The translations under genes and the position numbers were made by a program. A stretch of 64,000 nucleotides of DNA. Source: Halopseudomonas aestusnigri (GTDB lineage: Bacteria > Pseudomonadota > Gammaproteobacteria > Pseudomonadales > Pseudomonadaceae). The stretch is taken from NCBI RefSeq assembly GCF_002197985.1, contig NZ_NBYK01000001.1:317023-381022 (forward strand), in the 5' to 3' direction. Below, piece by piece: positions 7,825-18,166 of this stretch. Below the pieces are notes generated by a model. The model ran no database searches and was not told the DNA's origin. It worked only from the letters and a program-made list of their open reading frames with translations. The first letter of the stretch is position 1. Every line of letters begins with the position of its first letter.

Positions 7825-9327
7825 ATGTCCGACCCGATGCCAGTCTGGGTGCATTCGCGACAACAGACGCGCCAGCTTGATGCCGCTCTGATTGCCTCGG
7901 GCATTCCCGGAATCGACCTTATGCAGCGTGCTGCGATGGCAGCATGGCAGGCGGTGCTGGGGCGTTGGCCTGATGTTGGCTGTTTAACGGTGTTGTGTGG
8001 CTCCGGCAATAACGCTGGTGATGGTTATCTGGTTGCCCGTCTGGCGTTGCTGGCGGGATGGCGGGTGCAGGTGTGGGCTGTGTCGGCACCGGAGCGGTTG
8101 GTTGGCGATGCTGCACTTGCCTGGCAGCAGGCGCGGGACGCCGGCGTGCCGATAGCTGACTGGTCTTCCGGCGCGACACTGGACGGTGTACTGGTTGACG
8201 CGCTGCTGGGCACCGGGCTGACCGGCAGCGTGCGCGCGCCCTTTGCCGAGGCCATCGCAGCGATTAACGACGCCCGCTGCCCGGTATTGTCTGTGGATGT
8301 ACCCAGCGGACTCGACGCCGATCGGGGCGTTGCGCTGGGTGTGGCAGTGAACGCCGATGTCACGGTTACCTTTATTGCCTTAAAGCTCGGTCTGCTGACC
8401 TCACAGGGGCCCGACCTGTGCGGCGAGCTGGTGTATGCGGCATTGGCTGATCCGCTGCCGGATACGGTGCCGGCCGCGTTGGAGCTGCTGCAATTGTCGC
8501 GTTGGCAGCGCTGTCTCCCTGCGCGCATGAAATCTGCCCACAAGGGGCGTTTCGGCCACCTGCTGCTGGTTGGTGGTGGGCCCGGAATGGGCGGGGCCAT
8601 CATGCTGGCGGCAGAAGCCGCGTTGTGCAGCGGCGCCGGCAAGGTCAGCGTAGCGACCTCTGCCGAGCACGTGGCGCCCTTGCTGGTGCGCTGCCCTGAG
8701 GTAATGGTGCGCGCGGTTGCTGATGCCGAGGCGTTGGCGCCCTTGCTGGCAACGGCCGATGCACTGGTGCTGGGTCCGGGGCTCGGGCGCAGTCCCTGGG
8801 CTGAACAGATGATGTCGGCGTGCCTGGATTCAGCGTTGCCGCAGGTGCTGGATGCTGATGCGCTAAACCTGCTGGCCTGCCAGTCCATTATGCCTGAGCT
8901 TGGCGCCGATACCGTTATTACCCCCCATCCGGCGGAGGCTGCCCGGCTACTGGGGTGTTCAACGGCCGAGGTGCAGGACGACCGTCTGGGCGCGCTGCAA
9001 CGGTTGATCGAACCTCTGGGCTGTCATGCGGTTCTAAAGGGAGTCGGTTCGCTGGTCGGCAGTCCCGCCCGCCTTGAAATGTTGCCGGCGGTCTGTGCCG
9101 CGGGTAATCCGGGGATGGCGGCAGGCGGCATGGGTGACGTGCTGTCCGGCTTGTTGGGTGCACTGCTGGCGCAGCACGTTCCCGCGGGGCAGGCGGCACG
9201 GTATGCTGTACTGATTCATGCCCTGGCCGGCGATCTGTTGGCGGGGGAGTTGGGGGAAGTCGGCATGCGTGCTGGCGAAATGATGCCTGCCATGCGCAGG
9301 GTTTTGAATCGGCGGGGCGTTGAATGA
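7825..9327 (+). CDS. nnrD: Bifunctional NAD(P)HX epimerase/dehydratase
   Basis: This 500-residue fusion repairs hydrated NADH and NADPH. The N-terminal YjeF_N domain (about 1-220) is the NAD(P)HX epimerase, with the GSGNNAGDGYLVAR motif. The C-terminal domain (about 230-495) is the ADP-dependent dehydratase of the ribokinase-like fold, with HKGRFGHLLLVGGG, LGPGLGR, ITPHPAEAARLLG and NPGMAAGGMGDVLSG. The open frame begins upstream inside queG, but the ATG at 7825 has a GCAGGAGCC ribosome-binding site and gives the usual family start. The stop overlaps the tsaE start by four bases (ATGA), indicating translational coupling. Confidence 0.95.
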   Translation: MSDPMPVWVHSRQQTRQLDAALIASGIPGIDLMQRAAMAAWQAVLGRWPDVGCLTVLCGSGNNAGDGYLVARLALLAGWRVQVWAVSAPERLVGDAALAWQQARDAGVPIADWSSGATLDGVLVDALLGTGLTGSVRAPFAEAIAAINDARCPVLSVDVPSGLDADRGVALGVAVNADVTVTFIALKLGLLTSQGPDLCGELVYAALADPLPDTVPAALELLQLSRWQRCLPARMKSAHKGRFGHLLLVGGGPGMGGAIMLAAEAALCSGAGKVSVATSAEHVAPLLVRCPEVMVRAVADAEALAPLLATADALVLGPGLGRSPWAEQMMSACLDSALPQVLDADALNLLACQSIMPELGADTVITPHPAEAARLLGCSTAEVQDDRLGALQRLIEPLGCHAVLKGVGSLVGSPARLEMLPAVCAAGNPGMAAGGMGDVLSGLLGALLAQHVPAGQAARYAVLIHALAGDLLAGELGEVGMRAGEMMPAMRRVLNRRGVE

Positions 9328-9797
9328 AGCTGGAGCTGCATGCGGTGGGGGAAGACGCCATGACGTCGCTTGGTGGTGATATTGCCAGGGCGCTGGAAGG
9401 GCGGGGGATCGTCTATCTGGAGGGTGACCTCGGGATGGGCAAGACCACGCTGAGTCGCGGCATCATCCGGGCACTGGGCCAGCAAGGGCCGGTCAAGAGT
9501 CCTACCTACACGCTGGTCGAACCCTACGAGCTGGGTGAGGTGAACGTCTATCACTTCGACCTTTATCGCCTGGCCAATCCGGAGGAGCTGGAGTTCCTTG
9601 GTGTTCGTGACTACTTTGACGGTAACAACCTGTGTCTGATCGAGTGGCCTGCGAAGGGGCAGGGAGTTTTGCCAACAGCTGACCTGACGATTACCATTGG
9701 CGCCGAGGGCGAGGGGCGTCGTCTGACTCTGGCGGGGCAAACCACCCACGGTGAACTGACGTGTCGACGGATTCAACAGATGCGGAGTGAAGGCTAG
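9324..9797 (+). CDS. tsaE: tRNA threonylcarbamoyladenosine synthesis ATPase TsaE
   Basis: TsaE (157 residues) is the ATPase that resets the TsaB-TsaD complex making t6A37 in tRNAs that read ANN codons. The P-loop is GDLGMGKTT (about 34-42). It is followed by SPTYTLVEPYE, the family signature, and LIEWPAKG near the C-terminus. It overlaps the nnrD stop and leads directly into amiB. The nnrD-tsaE-amiB-mutL-miaA-hfq order is highly conserved in gammaproteobacteria. Confidence 0.96.
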   Translation: MKLELHAVGEDAMTSLGGDIARALEGRGIVYLEGDLGMGKTTLSRGIIRALGQQGPVKSPTYTLVEPYELGEVNVYHFDLYRLANPEELEFLGVRDYFDGNNLCLIEWPAKGQGVLPTADLTITIGAEGEGRRLTLAGQTTHGELTCRRIQQMRSEG

Positions 9798-9801
9798 CGT
9801 G

Positions 9802-11220
9802 GTGCGCATGAACGCAAGGAAAGGCTTCCTGTTCGGTGCGGGTGGGGTGCTGTTGCTCCTTGGCCTGCTGTCAGGGTTTGTCCAGGCTGCCGATATCAAG
9901 AGCGTTCGCCTGTGGCGCGCGCCCGATAATACGCGTCTGGTATTTGATCTCAGTGGACCGGCTGAACATACCCTGTTTACCCTGTCCAATCCCGAGCGGA
10001 TTGTCATCGATATCAGTAATGCCCGTCTGATGGCTGATACCAGCGCGCTGGCGCTGGAGAATACGCCGCTTCGTGGCTTGCGCGCTGCACCCCGGGATGG
10101 CGACGGCCTGCGTGTGGTGCTGGATCTGTCCGAGCAAGTCAATCCCAAGAGTTTTGTGCTGCCGCCCAACCAGCAGTACGGTGATCGTCTGGTTGTTGAC
10201 CTCTTTGATAACGGTCGCCCGTCTGCTTCCCTGCCGCAACCGGCGGCGCCATCGGCATCCCCCCTGCCGCAGACACCGACCCGCTCTGCGGCCGAAGCGG
10301 GCAATCGCGATATCGTGATTGCAATTGATGCCGGTCATGGGGGGGAAGATCCCGGAGCTATCGGGCACGGTGGGGCTCGTGAGAAAGAGGTCGTGCTTGC
10401 TATTGCACGCGATCTCAAGCGCCTGATTGATGCAGAACCAGGGTTCCGCGGGGAACTGGTGCGTACCGGAGACTACTTTATTCCGCTGCGTCGACGCACG
10501 GAGATCGCTCGCCAGCATAACGCTGACCTGTTCGTTTCGATTCACGCGGATGCCTTCACTCGCGCCGGTGCCAATGGCGCCTCCGTATTTGCCTTGTCTG
10601 ACCGGGGCGCGACGTCGGAAACGGCGCGTCTGCTGGCGGACCGGGAGAACCGCTCCGACTTGATCGGTGGCGTGGGTGGCGTCAGTCTCGACAACAAGGA
10701 TCAGGTGCTTGCCAGCGTCCTGCTGGATCTGTCGATGACGGCGACCCTGTCTGCCAGCCTGGATGTGGGGCAACAGGTGCTGTCCTCGGTTGGCCAGGTC
10801 AATCGTTTGCACAAGCCTCGGGTGGAGCAGGCCGGGTTCATGGTGCTCAAGTCGCCGGATATTCCGTCGATTCTGGTGGAGACGGGCTTTATCTCCAATC
10901 CCGGCGAGGCGCGCAAGCTGGTTACCCGCAGCCATCAGCAGGCCATGGCTCGGGCCATTTATACCGGCGTTAGAGGCTATTTCCATCGCAATCCTCCACC
11001 GGGTACGCGTATCGCCGCGCTGAAGGCGGGCGGGCAGCTGGCTCAAGGGCCAAGGCAGCATACCGTCCGCCGTGGCGACAGCCTGTCGATGATCGCGAAC
11101 ATCTATCAGGTCTCGCTGGCAAGCCTGCGCGCGGCCAATGATCTTTCTACCGACCAGATCCGGGTTGGTCAGGTGCTGAATGTGCCTGCCAGCAGCATGC
11201 TGGTCCAAAACGAACGCTGA
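9802..11220 (+). CDS. amiB: N-acetylmuramoyl-L-alanine amidase AmiB
   Basis: AmiB (about 472 residues) cleaves septal peptidoglycan during daughter-cell separation. It has an N-terminal signal sequence with hydrophobic core [14 protein letters not shown]. An AMIN domain (about 35-140) comes next, then a proline-rich linker, then the zinc-dependent Amidase_3 domain (about 165-390) with ligands in [19 protein letters not shown] and SIHADAF and the catalytic Glu in [10 protein letters not shown]. One C-terminal LysM domain has [13 protein letters not shown]. Start choice is uncertain: GTG at 9787, 9799 or 9802, or ATG at 9808. I favour 9802 because GAAGG is 8 nt upstream. It overlaps or abuts the end of tsaE. 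Confidence 0.93.
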   Translation: MRMNARKGFLFGAGGVLLLLGLLSGFVQAADIKSVRLWRAPDNTRLVFDLSGPAEHTLFTLSNPERIVIDISNARLMADTSALALENTPLRGLRAAPRDGDGLRVVLDLSEQVNPKSFVLPPNQQYGDRLVVDLFDNGRPSASLPQPAAPSASPLPQTPTRSAAEAGNRDIVIAIDAGHGGEDPGAIGHGGAREKEVVLAIARDLKRLIDAEPGFRGELVRTGDYFIPLRRRTEIARQHNADLFVSIHADAFTRAGANGASVFALSDRGATSETARLLADRENRSDLIGGVGGVSLDNKDQVLASVLLDLSMTATLSASLDVGQQVLSSVGQVNRLHKPRVEQAGFMVLKSPDIPSILVETGFISNPGEARKLVTRSHQQAMARAIYTGVRGYFHRNPPPGTRIAALKAGGQLAQGPRQHTVRRGDSLSMIANIYQVSLASLRAANDLSTDQIRVGQVLNVPASSMLVQNER

Positions 11221-11221
11221 T

Positions 11222-13093
11222 ATGTCCCGAATTCAATTGTTGAGCCCGCGTCTGGCCAACCAGATCGCGGCTGGTGAGGTCGTTGAGCGTCCGGCATCGG
11301 TTATCAAGGAGTTGCTTGAAAACAGCCTGGATGCCGGTGCAAAGCGCATCGACATCGATGTTGAACAAGCTGGCGTCAAGCTGCTTCGTGTGCGTGATGA
11401 TGGCTCCGGGATCGAGCAGGATGATTTACCGCTGGCGCTGTCTCGCCATGCAACCAGCAAGATTCGTGATCTGGACGATCTGGAAAGAGTCGCCACGCTT
11501 GGTTTTCGGGGTGAGGCGCTGGCATCGGTCAGCTCGGTATCGCGTCTGACGCTGACGTCCTGTCCCGAAGGCGGCGATCAGGCCTGGCAGGTCGAAACCG
11601 AGGGGCGTGACATGGCCCCGAACATCCGACCTGCCGCGCACCCGCAGGGTACGACCGTCGAAGTGCGAGACCTGTTTTTCAATACGCCGGCCCGGCGCAA
11701 GTTTCTGCGTACCGAAAAGACCGAGTTTGCTCACCTGGAAGAGGTGGTCAAACGACTGGCGTTGTCGCGTTTCGATGTGGGTTTCAATCTGCGGCATAAC
11801 GGCCGTCCGGTGTTCAGCTTGCCGCCGGCACGTACCGAACAGGAGGCGCGTCGCCGCGTGGCCACGGTGTGTGGTCCTGCGTTCGTTGAACAGTCGCGCT
11901 TCATCGATCATGAGCGCAGCGGCTTGCGGCTGTGGGGATGGGTGGGCTTGCCGACGTTCTCGCGCAGCCAGGCTGATCTGCAGTATTTCTTTGTTAATGG
12001 CAGAATGATTCGCGACAAGCTGGTGGTGCACGCGGTACGCCAAGCCTACCGCGATGTGCTGTTCAACGGGCGGCATCCAACCTTTGTGCTGTTTATGGAG
12101 CTGGACCCTGCTGTGGTCGATGTAAATGTGCATCCGACCAAGCATGAGGTTCGCTTCCGGGACGGCCGGATGGTGCATGATTTTCTGTTCAGCACCCTGT
12201 ACCGGGCGTTGGCTGATCAGCGTCCCGGCGATCAGGCGGCAGGGGAGGATGGCGAGGGAGGCGGTGCTCCGGCGTTGAATCCGGTGCAGGCGCAGCCTGC
12301 CGCCAGTGGCATTGATGCTGGCGTATTCTCAGGGCAGCAGCGAATGGCGCTGAACGAACCGCCCGCCCGCTGGGACGCTGGAACCATGCCGTTGCCCGGT
12401 CAGCAGGTGCAGTCAAGGCCGCCGGCCGTTACCGGCGCAGCCTACGCCGGTCTGTACGGGGCGCCAGCGGCTGACGCTGGCGTGCCCGATAGCGGCAAGG
12501 ACGAAGCCATTCCGCCGCTGGGTTATGCGGTTGCACAACTTCATGGGGTGTACATCCTTTCCGAAAATGCGGCCGGTCTGGTTGTCGTGGATATGCATGC
12601 TGCCCACGAACGCATTACCTACGAGCGACTGAAGCTGGCGATGGATCAGGAGGGGCTGCGCAGTCAGCCGCTGCTGGTGCCGGAAACTCTGGCTGTGAGT
12701 CAGCGGGAAGCTGATTGCGCGGATGAACATGCGGACTGGTTTGCGCGGCTGGGCATGTCGTTGCAGCGAATGGGGCCCGAATCGCTGGCCATCCGCGAGG
12801 TGCCAGCTCTGCTTCGGCAGGCGGATGCCGAGCAGCTGGTTCGTGATGTGCTGAGTGATTTGCTGGAATACGGCACCAGTGATCGTATTCAGGCGCATCT
12901 CAACGAGCTGCTGGCGACCATGGCCTGCCATGGTGCCGTGCGCGCCAACCGGCGTCTTACACTGGCGGAAATGAACGGCTTGCTGCGGGATATGGAGCAG
13001 ACCGAGCGCAGCGGGCAGTGCAACCACGGACGCCCGACCTGGACGCAGCTCAGCATGGCTGAGCTGGACAAGCTGTTCCTGCGGGGGCGCTGA
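11222..13093 (+). CDS. mutL: DNA mismatch repair protein MutL
   Basis: MutL (623 residues) couples MutS mismatch recognition to strand nicking. The N-terminal GHKL ATPase has [17 protein letters not shown] and [11 protein letters not shown] variable linker (about 335-430) is followed by the dimerization domain. That domain contains [12 protein letters not shown] starting at Asp457, which fits the DQHAxxExxxxE endonuclease motif with Gln replaced by Met. This suggests a nicking MutL, as in MutH-less bacteria. The ATG is one base after the amiB stop. Confidence 0.96.
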   Translation: MSRIQLLSPRLANQIAAGEVVERPASVIKELLENSLDAGAKRIDIDVEQAGVKLLRVRDDGSGIEQDDLPLALSRHATSKIRDLDDLERVATLGFRGEALASVSSVSRLTLTSCPEGGDQAWQVETEGRDMAPNIRPAAHPQGTTVEVRDLFFNTPARRKFLRTEKTEFAHLEEVVKRLALSRFDVGFNLRHNGRPVFSLPPARTEQEARRRVATVCGPAFVEQSRFIDHERSGLRLWGWVGLPTFSRSQADLQYFFVNGRMIRDKLVVHAVRQAYRDVLFNGRHPTFVLFMELDPAVVDVNVHPTKHEVRFRDGRMVHDFLFSTLYRALADQRPGDQAAGEDGEGGGAPALNPVQAQPAASGIDAGVFSGQQRMALNEPPARWDAGTMPLPGQQVQSRPPAVTGAAYAGLYGAPAADAGVPDSGKDEAIPPLGYAVAQLHGVYILSENAAGLVVVDMHAAHERITYERLKLAMDQEGLRSQPLLVPETLAVSQREADCADEHADWFARLGMSLQRMGPESLAIREVPALLRQADAEQLVRDVLSDLLEYGTSDRIQAHLNELLATMACHGAVRANRRLTLAEMNGLLRDMEQTERSGQCNHGRPTWTQLSMAELDKLFLRGR

Positions 13094-13095
13094 GT

Positions 13096-14088
13096 ATGAG
13101 CCTGCCAGACAGCGACGCATCGGCCGAGCGTCCGCCGGTCATTTGTCTGATGGGGCCAACCGCCTCGGGCAAGACCGAACTTGCCATGCATCTTTACGAC
13201 CGGTTTCCGTGCGAGCTGGTCAGCGTTGACTCGGTGCTGGTCTACCGTGGGATGGATATCGGTGCGGCCAAGCCTGATGCTGAGACGCTACAGCGTTATC
13301 CGCACCATCTGATCGATATTCTCGATCCGGCCGAGGCCTATTCTGCCGCGCGCTTTCGAGATGATGCGCTGGCGTTGATGCGCGATATTACGGCGCGGGG
13401 CAAGGTGCCGCTGCTGGTGGGCGGGACCATGCTGTATTTCAAGGCATTGACCGACGGCCTGGCCACAATGCCTTCGGCCGATCCGGTGATACGGGCCAGG
13501 ATCGAACGAATGGCGCTGGAGGGTGGCTGGGAGATGGTGCACGCTGCGCTGGCCGAGGTCGATCCCGAAGCTGGAGCACGCATTCATCCGAACGATCCGC
13601 AGCGGATTCAGCGGGCGTATGAGGTATTTCTCAGCAGTGGTATTACACTGAGTCAATGGCACCGTCGCCAGCATGCAGAAAAAGCCTCAGGGCAGGCGCC
13701 GGAGAGCGGTGTTTTACCTTATACTGTGCGCTATCTGGCGGTCGCACCGCAGGAGCGTTCGGTGCTGCATCAACGCATTGCCGAACGTTTTTCGCTGATG
13801 TTGCAACAAGGGCTGCTTTCCGAGGTCGAAGCGTTGCATGCGAGAGGGGATCTGGATGTCGGTATGCCCTCAATCCGTGCGGTTGGCTATCGGCAGGTCT
13901 GGGATTATCTGGAAGGGCGGCTTGATTACGAGCAGATGCGTGAACGCGGCATTATTGCGACGCGTCAATTGGCCAAGCGGCAGTTTACCTGGTTGCGCGG
14001 TTGGCATACGTCAATCGAGTGGCTCGACAGTCTCGATCCGAAAAGGTTTGAGCGGGCCTTGAAAGTGCTGGATACCGTCGCAATATAG
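13096..14088 (+). CDS. miaA: tRNA dimethylallyltransferase
   Basis: MiaA (330 residues) transfers a dimethylallyl group to A37 of tRNAs reading UNN codons, the first step to ms2i6A. The P-loop is GPTASGKT (about 20-27). The substrate-binding stretch is [18 protein letters not shown], and [10 protein letters not shown] is the dimethylallyl-diphosphate side. It starts 2 bp after the mutL stop. An insertion around residue 200 (the swinging tRNA-binding domain) is present. Confidence 0.96.
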   Translation: MSLPDSDASAERPPVICLMGPTASGKTELAMHLYDRFPCELVSVDSVLVYRGMDIGAAKPDAETLQRYPHHLIDILDPAEAYSAARFRDDALALMRDITARGKVPLLVGGTMLYFKALTDGLATMPSADPVIRARIERMALEGGWEMVHAALAEVDPEAGARIHPNDPQRIQRAYEVFLSSGITLSQWHRRQHAEKASGQAPESGVLPYTVRYLAVAPQERSVLHQRIAERFSLMLQQGLLSEVEALHARGDLDVGMPSIRAVGYRQVWDYLEGRLDYEQMRERGIIATRQLAKRQFTWLRGWHTSIEWLDSLDPKRFERALKVLDTVAI

Positions 14089-14221
14089 GCATGACGTTTC
14101 TGCCAGTTCCCTGTCTGTTCGCAGTACATGCCTGCTCGTCTTTTGGATAATGGACAGGCCGGCCAAATTGCATTGTTATGATGCGTAAAAATTATACGGT
14201 TTCCATGAAAGGAGTGAGGCA

Positions 14222-14476
14222 ATGTCAAAAGGGCATTCTCTACAAGACCCTTACCTGAACGTTCTGCGCAAGGAACGTGTTCCGGTATCCATTTATCTGG
14301 TTAACGGCATCAAGCTGCAGGGTCAGATCGAATCTTTCGACCAGTTTGTCATTCTGCTGAAGAATACTGTCAGTCAGATGGTTTACAAACACGCCATTTC
14401 TACCGTCGTTCCGGGTCGTCCGGTACGTCTGCCGACCCAGCCCGGTGCTGACGACGCTGAGGTTGGCAATCCCTGA
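14222..14476 (+). CDS. hfq: RNA chaperone Hfq
   Basis: Hfq (84 residues) is the hexameric Sm-like chaperone that pairs small RNAs with mRNAs. The Sm1 region has [20 protein letters not shown] and the Sm2 motif is YKHAIS. The C-terminal tail is short, as in pseudomonads, not the long tail of E. coli. The start has an excellent AAGGAG site. A 133-bp spacer from miaA, AT-richer than its surroundings, probably holds a separate hfq promoter. Confidence 0.98.
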   Translation: MSKGHSLQDPYLNVLRKERVPVSIYLVNGIKLQGQIESFDQFVILLKNTVSQMVYKHAISTVVPGRPVRLPTQPGADDAEVGNP

Positions 14477-14493
14477 TGATGCAGGAGGCCTGA

Positions 14494-15795
14494 TTGTTTT
14501 TTGAGCGTCATGAAGGGGGTGAACGTGCCATCCTCGTTCACCTTGAGGGCGTTGATGAACAGCGTCGTGAAGATCCGCATGAATTCATCGAGCTGGTGCG
14601 TTCGGCCGGGGCTGAAAATGCAGGCTTCCTTACCATCACGCGTCACAAGCCCACGCCGCGATTCCTGATCGGACCTGGCAAGGTCCAGGAATTGCGGGCG
14701 CTGGTCAAGGCCAGTGAAGGTGAAGTGGTGATCTTCAATCACACACTGACACCGAGTCAGGAGCGCAACCTCGAGCGTGAGCTTGAGTGTCGTGTGCTTG
14801 ACCGTACCGGCCTGATTCTCGATATCTTTGCTCAGCGTGCCCGGACCCACGAGGGTAAGCTGCAGGTGGAGCTGGCCCAGCTTGATCACCTGAGTACCCG
14901 CCTGGTTCGCGGCTGGACCCACCTTGAGCGCCAGAAAGGCGGTATTGGTCTGCGCGGGCCGGGGGAAACCCAGCTTGAAACCGACCGCCGCCTGCTGCGT
15001 GTGCGGATCAAGCAGATCAACAAGCGCCTGGAGAAGGTGCGCAGCCAGCGCGATCAGGCCCGTCGAGCTCGTCAGCGTGCAGAGATTCCGGTGGTATCAC
15101 TGGTGGGCTATACCAACGCCGGCAAGTCAACGCTGTTCAACGCCCTCACTACCGCTACCGTCTATGCGGCTGATCAGCTGTTCGCTACCCTGGATCCGAC
15201 ACTTCGACGCATTGAGCTCGACGACGTCGGGCCGGTCATTCTCGCCGATACGGTGGGTTTTATCCGCCATTTGCCGCACAAGCTGGTTGAGGCTTTCCGC
15301 GCGACACTTGAAGAGTCAAGCCAGGCCGATCTGCTGCTGCATGTGATTGATGCGGCGGACGAGGAGCGCGAGTCCAACATGGAGCAGGTGCTGGCGGTGT
15401 TGGGGGAGATCGGTGCTCTCGAGTTGCCAATGCTGGAGGTCTACAACAAGATCGACCTGCTGGATGACTTCGAGCCGCAGATTCAGCGTAACGAGGACGG
15501 TGTCGCGGTACGCGTCTGGATCTCAGCGCAGAAAGGGCTTGGGCTGGAGCTGCTGCAGCAGGCAATCGCCGAGCGGGTGGGTGATGAGGTGGTGCACGCA
15601 CAGATTGTGCTTGAGCATGCCGAGGCGAGACTGCGTGCCCAGTTCTATGCTGTGGGGGCAGTGCTGAGCGAGCAGGTAGGCGACGACGGACGCCAGCAGT
15701 TGAATGTGCGCCTGCAGCGCAGTGATTTCAACCGGCTGCTCAAGCGTGAAGGCTGGTTGCCCGAGCAGTTTCTGCAGCAACATACTTTGCAATGA
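14494..15795 (+). CDS. hflX: Ribosome-associated GTPase HflX
   Basis: HflX (433 residues) is a GTPase that splits stalled 70S ribosomes under stress. The N-terminal HflX domain (about 20-195) includes ITRHKPTPRFLIGPGK and the glycine-rich GGIGLRGPGETQLETDRR. The G domain follows, with P-loop GYTNAGKS (205-212), DTVGFI and NKID. The start is TTG, supported by the strong AGGAGG site 8 bases upstream and by the MFFERHEGGERA N-terminus typical of Pseudomonas HflX. It lies 17 bp after hfq. Confidence 0.95.
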   Translation: MFFERHEGGERAILVHLEGVDEQRREDPHEFIELVRSAGAENAGFLTITRHKPTPRFLIGPGKVQELRALVKASEGEVVIFNHTLTPSQERNLERELECRVLDRTGLILDIFAQRARTHEGKLQVELAQLDHLSTRLVRGWTHLERQKGGIGLRGPGETQLETDRRLLRVRIKQINKRLEKVRSQRDQARRARQRAEIPVVSLVGYTNAGKSTLFNALTTATVYAADQLFATLDPTLRRIELDDVGPVILADTVGFIRHLPHKLVEAFRATLEESSQADLLLHVIDAADEERESNMEQVLAVLGEIGALELPMLEVYNKIDLLDDFEPQIQRNEDGVAVRVWISAQKGLGLELLQQAIAERVGDEVVHAQIVLEHAEARLRAQFYAVGAVLSEQVGDDGRQQLNVRLQRSDFNRLLKREGWLPEQFLQQHTLQ

Positions 15796-15900
15796 AAGTG
15801 CGAGGGCGCGGTTCGCGTCCGTCGTGCCCTTTACGGTAGGATGTTACCCGGTTACGGGGCAACTCCCTGACCTTGAACGTTACAGACAACGGAGAACGCT

Positions 15901-17100
15901 ATGGCCTGGAATGAGCCTGGTGGCGGCAATAATTCAAACGACCAGGACCCTTGGGGTAGCGGCGGCAATCGCGGCGGTAATCGCGGCGGCAAGCAAGGTC
16001 CGCCGGATCTGGACGAGGCGCTGCGCAAGTTGCAGGACAGCCTGAATAATCTGTTTGGCTCGGGCAAGCGCAGCGGTAATGGCGGGTCTGACCGCAGCAA
16101 CGGCAGTGGTGCCGGTGTTCCTGGCTGGATCTGGGGGCTGGCGCTGGTTGTGGTGCTGGGTTTCTGGGCGTTCAAGGCTGTGTATATGGTCAATGAGCAG
16201 GAGCAGGCCGTGATTCTGCGCTTCGGTGAGTATCACCGGACCGTCGGCCCTGGTCTGCACCTGTATTTCCCGCCAGTGGAAAGCAAGTTTCAGCGCAATG
16301 TCACCCAGGTGCGTTCCTATCGCCAGAAGGGGCAGATGCTGACCGAGGACGAGAACATCGTTGAGGTACCGGTCGCAATTCAGTACCGCATTTCCAATCT
16401 GGAAAATTTCGTGCTCAAGGTGGAAGATCCGGAAACCAGTCTGCGCCATGCTACCGAGAGTGCCGTGCGTCATGTGGTGGGTTCCACGCCGATGCACCAG
16501 GTGTTGACCGAAGGTCGTGAGCAGATGGCGGTAGAGGTGACCGAGCGGCTTCAGCGTTATCTTGACGCCTACAACACCGGTATTACCGTCACTCAGGTAA
16601 ACATCGAGAATGCCCAGGCACCGGCCGAGGTGCAGGATGCTTTCGACGACGTGATTCGTGCCAAGGAAGACGAGGTGCGTGCTCGCAACCAGGCTGAAGC
16701 CTATGCCAATGGGGTTATCCCGGAGGCCCGTGGTCGCGCCCAACGCATGCTCGAGGAAGCCAGCGGTTACCACGATGAGGTGATCGCGAGGGCAGAGGGT
16801 GAAGCTCAGCGCTTTGATCTGTTGCTGGGGCAGTATCAGGCTGCGCCGGGCGTGTTGCGCGAGCGCCTCTATCTGGACGCCATGCAGGATGTGTTGAGTA
16901 ATACCAGCAAGGTCTTGATCGCGGGTGGCGAGGGCAGTAACAACCTGCTTTACCTGCCGCTGGACAAGATGATCGGCCAAGGTGGTTCGACATCGTCTGC
17001 TACCGGTGCTTCCAGTCTGCCGTCGATGTCGCAGGGCGACGCTTCGACACGCTCAACTACATCGCAGCAGCGCGATCTGCGTTCCAGGGAGTCTCGCTGA
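15901..17100 (+). CDS. hflK: FtsH protease modulator HflK
   Basis: HflK (399 residues) is an SPFH-family membrane protein that, with HflC, cages the FtsH protease. The N-terminus is glycine- and asparagine-rich (about 1-72), followed by one membrane helix (about 75-97) and the SPFH/Band-7 domain facing the periplasm (about 95-270). A coiled coil and a serine/threonine-rich tail complete it. The ATG follows a GGAG site. Its stop overlaps the hflC start by one base. Confidence 0.96.
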   Translation: MAWNEPGGGNNSNDQDPWGSGGNRGGNRGGKQGPPDLDEALRKLQDSLNNLFGSGKRSGNGGSDRSNGSGAGVPGWIWGLALVVVLGFWAFKAVYMVNEQEQAVILRFGEYHRTVGPGLHLYFPPVESKFQRNVTQVRSYRQKGQMLTEDENIVEVPVAIQYRISNLENFVLKVEDPETSLRHATESAVRHVVGSTPMHQVLTEGREQMAVEVTERLQRYLDAYNTGITVTQVNIENAQAPAEVQDAFDDVIRAKEDEVRARNQAEAYANGVIPEARGRAQRMLEEASGYHDEVIARAEGEAQRFDLLLGQYQAAPGVLRERLYLDAMQDVLSNTSKVLIAGGEGSNNLLYLPLDKMIGQGGSTSSATGASSLPSMSQGDASTRSTTSQQRDLRSRESR

Positions 17101-17975
17101 TGAGTAACAAGTCTCTGATGGGTTTGATTGGTCTGCTGGCGGTAGTGATCGTTGGCTGGAACAGCTTCTTCGTGGTCAACCAGACCGAGCGCGCCATCGT
17201 GCTGCAGTTTGGTAAGGTGGTGCAGAGTGATGTAGCGCCTGGACTCCACTTCAAGCTGCCGTTCGTGCAGGAGGCCCAGATTTTTGATGGTCGCCTGCTC
17301 ACCCTTGATACTGCTACCCAGCGTTACCTGACGCTGGAGAAGAAGGCATTGATGGTGGATTCCTACGCCAAGTGGCGCGTTGCCGATGTTCAGCGTTTCT
17401 ACACTGCTACATCCGGCCTGCGTGCCATCGCGGAGGAGCGTTTGTCGCGTCAGCTCGAATCCGGTCTGCGCAACGAGGTGGCTCGCCGCACGTTGCATGA
17501 AGTGGTTTCGGGCGAGCGTGACCAGTTGATGGCCGACATTTCTGCGACCCTCGACGAGAATGCTCGCCGCGAGCTGGGTATCGAGGTCGTGGATGTTCGG
17601 GTCAAGGCGATTGACCTGCCTGCGGAGGTCAATCGCAGCGTCTTTGACCGCATGAGTACCGAGCGTGAGCGTGAGGCGCGCGAGCATCGAGCCAAGGGCG
17701 CGGAACTGGCAGAGGGTATTCGTGCGGATGCGGATCGCCAGCAGCGCGTAATTTTGGCTGAAGCCTTCCGTGAGTCCGAAAAGATTCGTGGTGATGGTGA
17801 TGCCAAGGCCGCAGCCATCTACGCCGAGGCGTATAACAAGGATCCTGAGTTTTACTCCTTCACGCGTAGCCTGCAGGCCTATCGTGAGAGTTTCGCGGAG
17901 CGGTCCGACATGCTGGTGCTGGATCCGGAAAGCGAGTTCTTCAGATACATGCAGGGCAATCAGGCCAATCCCTGA
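17100..17975 (+). CDS. hflC: FtsH protease modulator HflC
   Basis: HflC (291 residues) pairs with HflK around FtsH. It has one N-terminal membrane helix (about 4-24), an SPFH domain beginning NQTERAIVLQFGKVV, and a helical C-terminal region rich in Glu, Arg and Ala (about 170-255). The DPEFYSFTRSLQAYR motif is typical of HflC. The start overlaps the hflK stop (TGATG), and a terminator follows within 50 bp. Confidence 0.96.
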   Translation: MSNKSLMGLIGLLAVVIVGWNSFFVVNQTERAIVLQFGKVVQSDVAPGLHFKLPFVQEAQIFDGRLLTLDTATQRYLTLEKKALMVDSYAKWRVADVQRFYTATSGLRAIAEERLSRQLESGLRNEVARRTLHEVVSGERDQLMADISATLDENARRELGIEVVDVRVKAIDLPAEVNRSVFDRMSTEREREAREHRAKGAELAEGIRADADRQQRVILAEAFRESEKIRGDGDAKAAAIYAEAYNKDPEFYSFTRSLQAYRESFAERSDMLVLDPESEFFRYMQGNQANP

Positions 17976-17993
17976 CAGGCTGATTAGAACCAT

Positions 17994-18024
17994 AAAACGG
18001 GTCACCCGACAGGTGGCCCGTTTT
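17994..18024 (+). terminator. Intrinsic terminator after hflC
   Basis: AAAACGGG and CCCGTTTT, with inner CACC/GGTG, form a long stem around a short CGAC loop and end in a T run. It is placed to end the long nnrD-hflC transcript. Confidence 0.85.
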
Positions 18025-18094
18025 GCTGTCGGCGTAACGTTAAATTGGCTGAATGCCCGGGTGTCTGCTGCGTAAAACGTGTTACACTTGCGCA

Positions 18095-18116
18095 GCCGGG
18101 AAATCCCGGCTTTTTT
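18095..18116 (+). terminator. Second intrinsic terminator, upstream of the DUF2065 gene
   Basis: GCCGGG-aaat-CCCGGC followed by six T is a textbook terminator. It lies 70 bp after the hflC terminator and 51 bp before the DUF2065 start, so it either backs up the first or attenuates transcription of DUF2065-hisZ-purA. Confidence 0.85.
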
Positions 18117-18166
18117 GTGACCGCTCCACGCCTATGGCTGGCGGGTCGGCGCTGGAAGAGGCTCGC

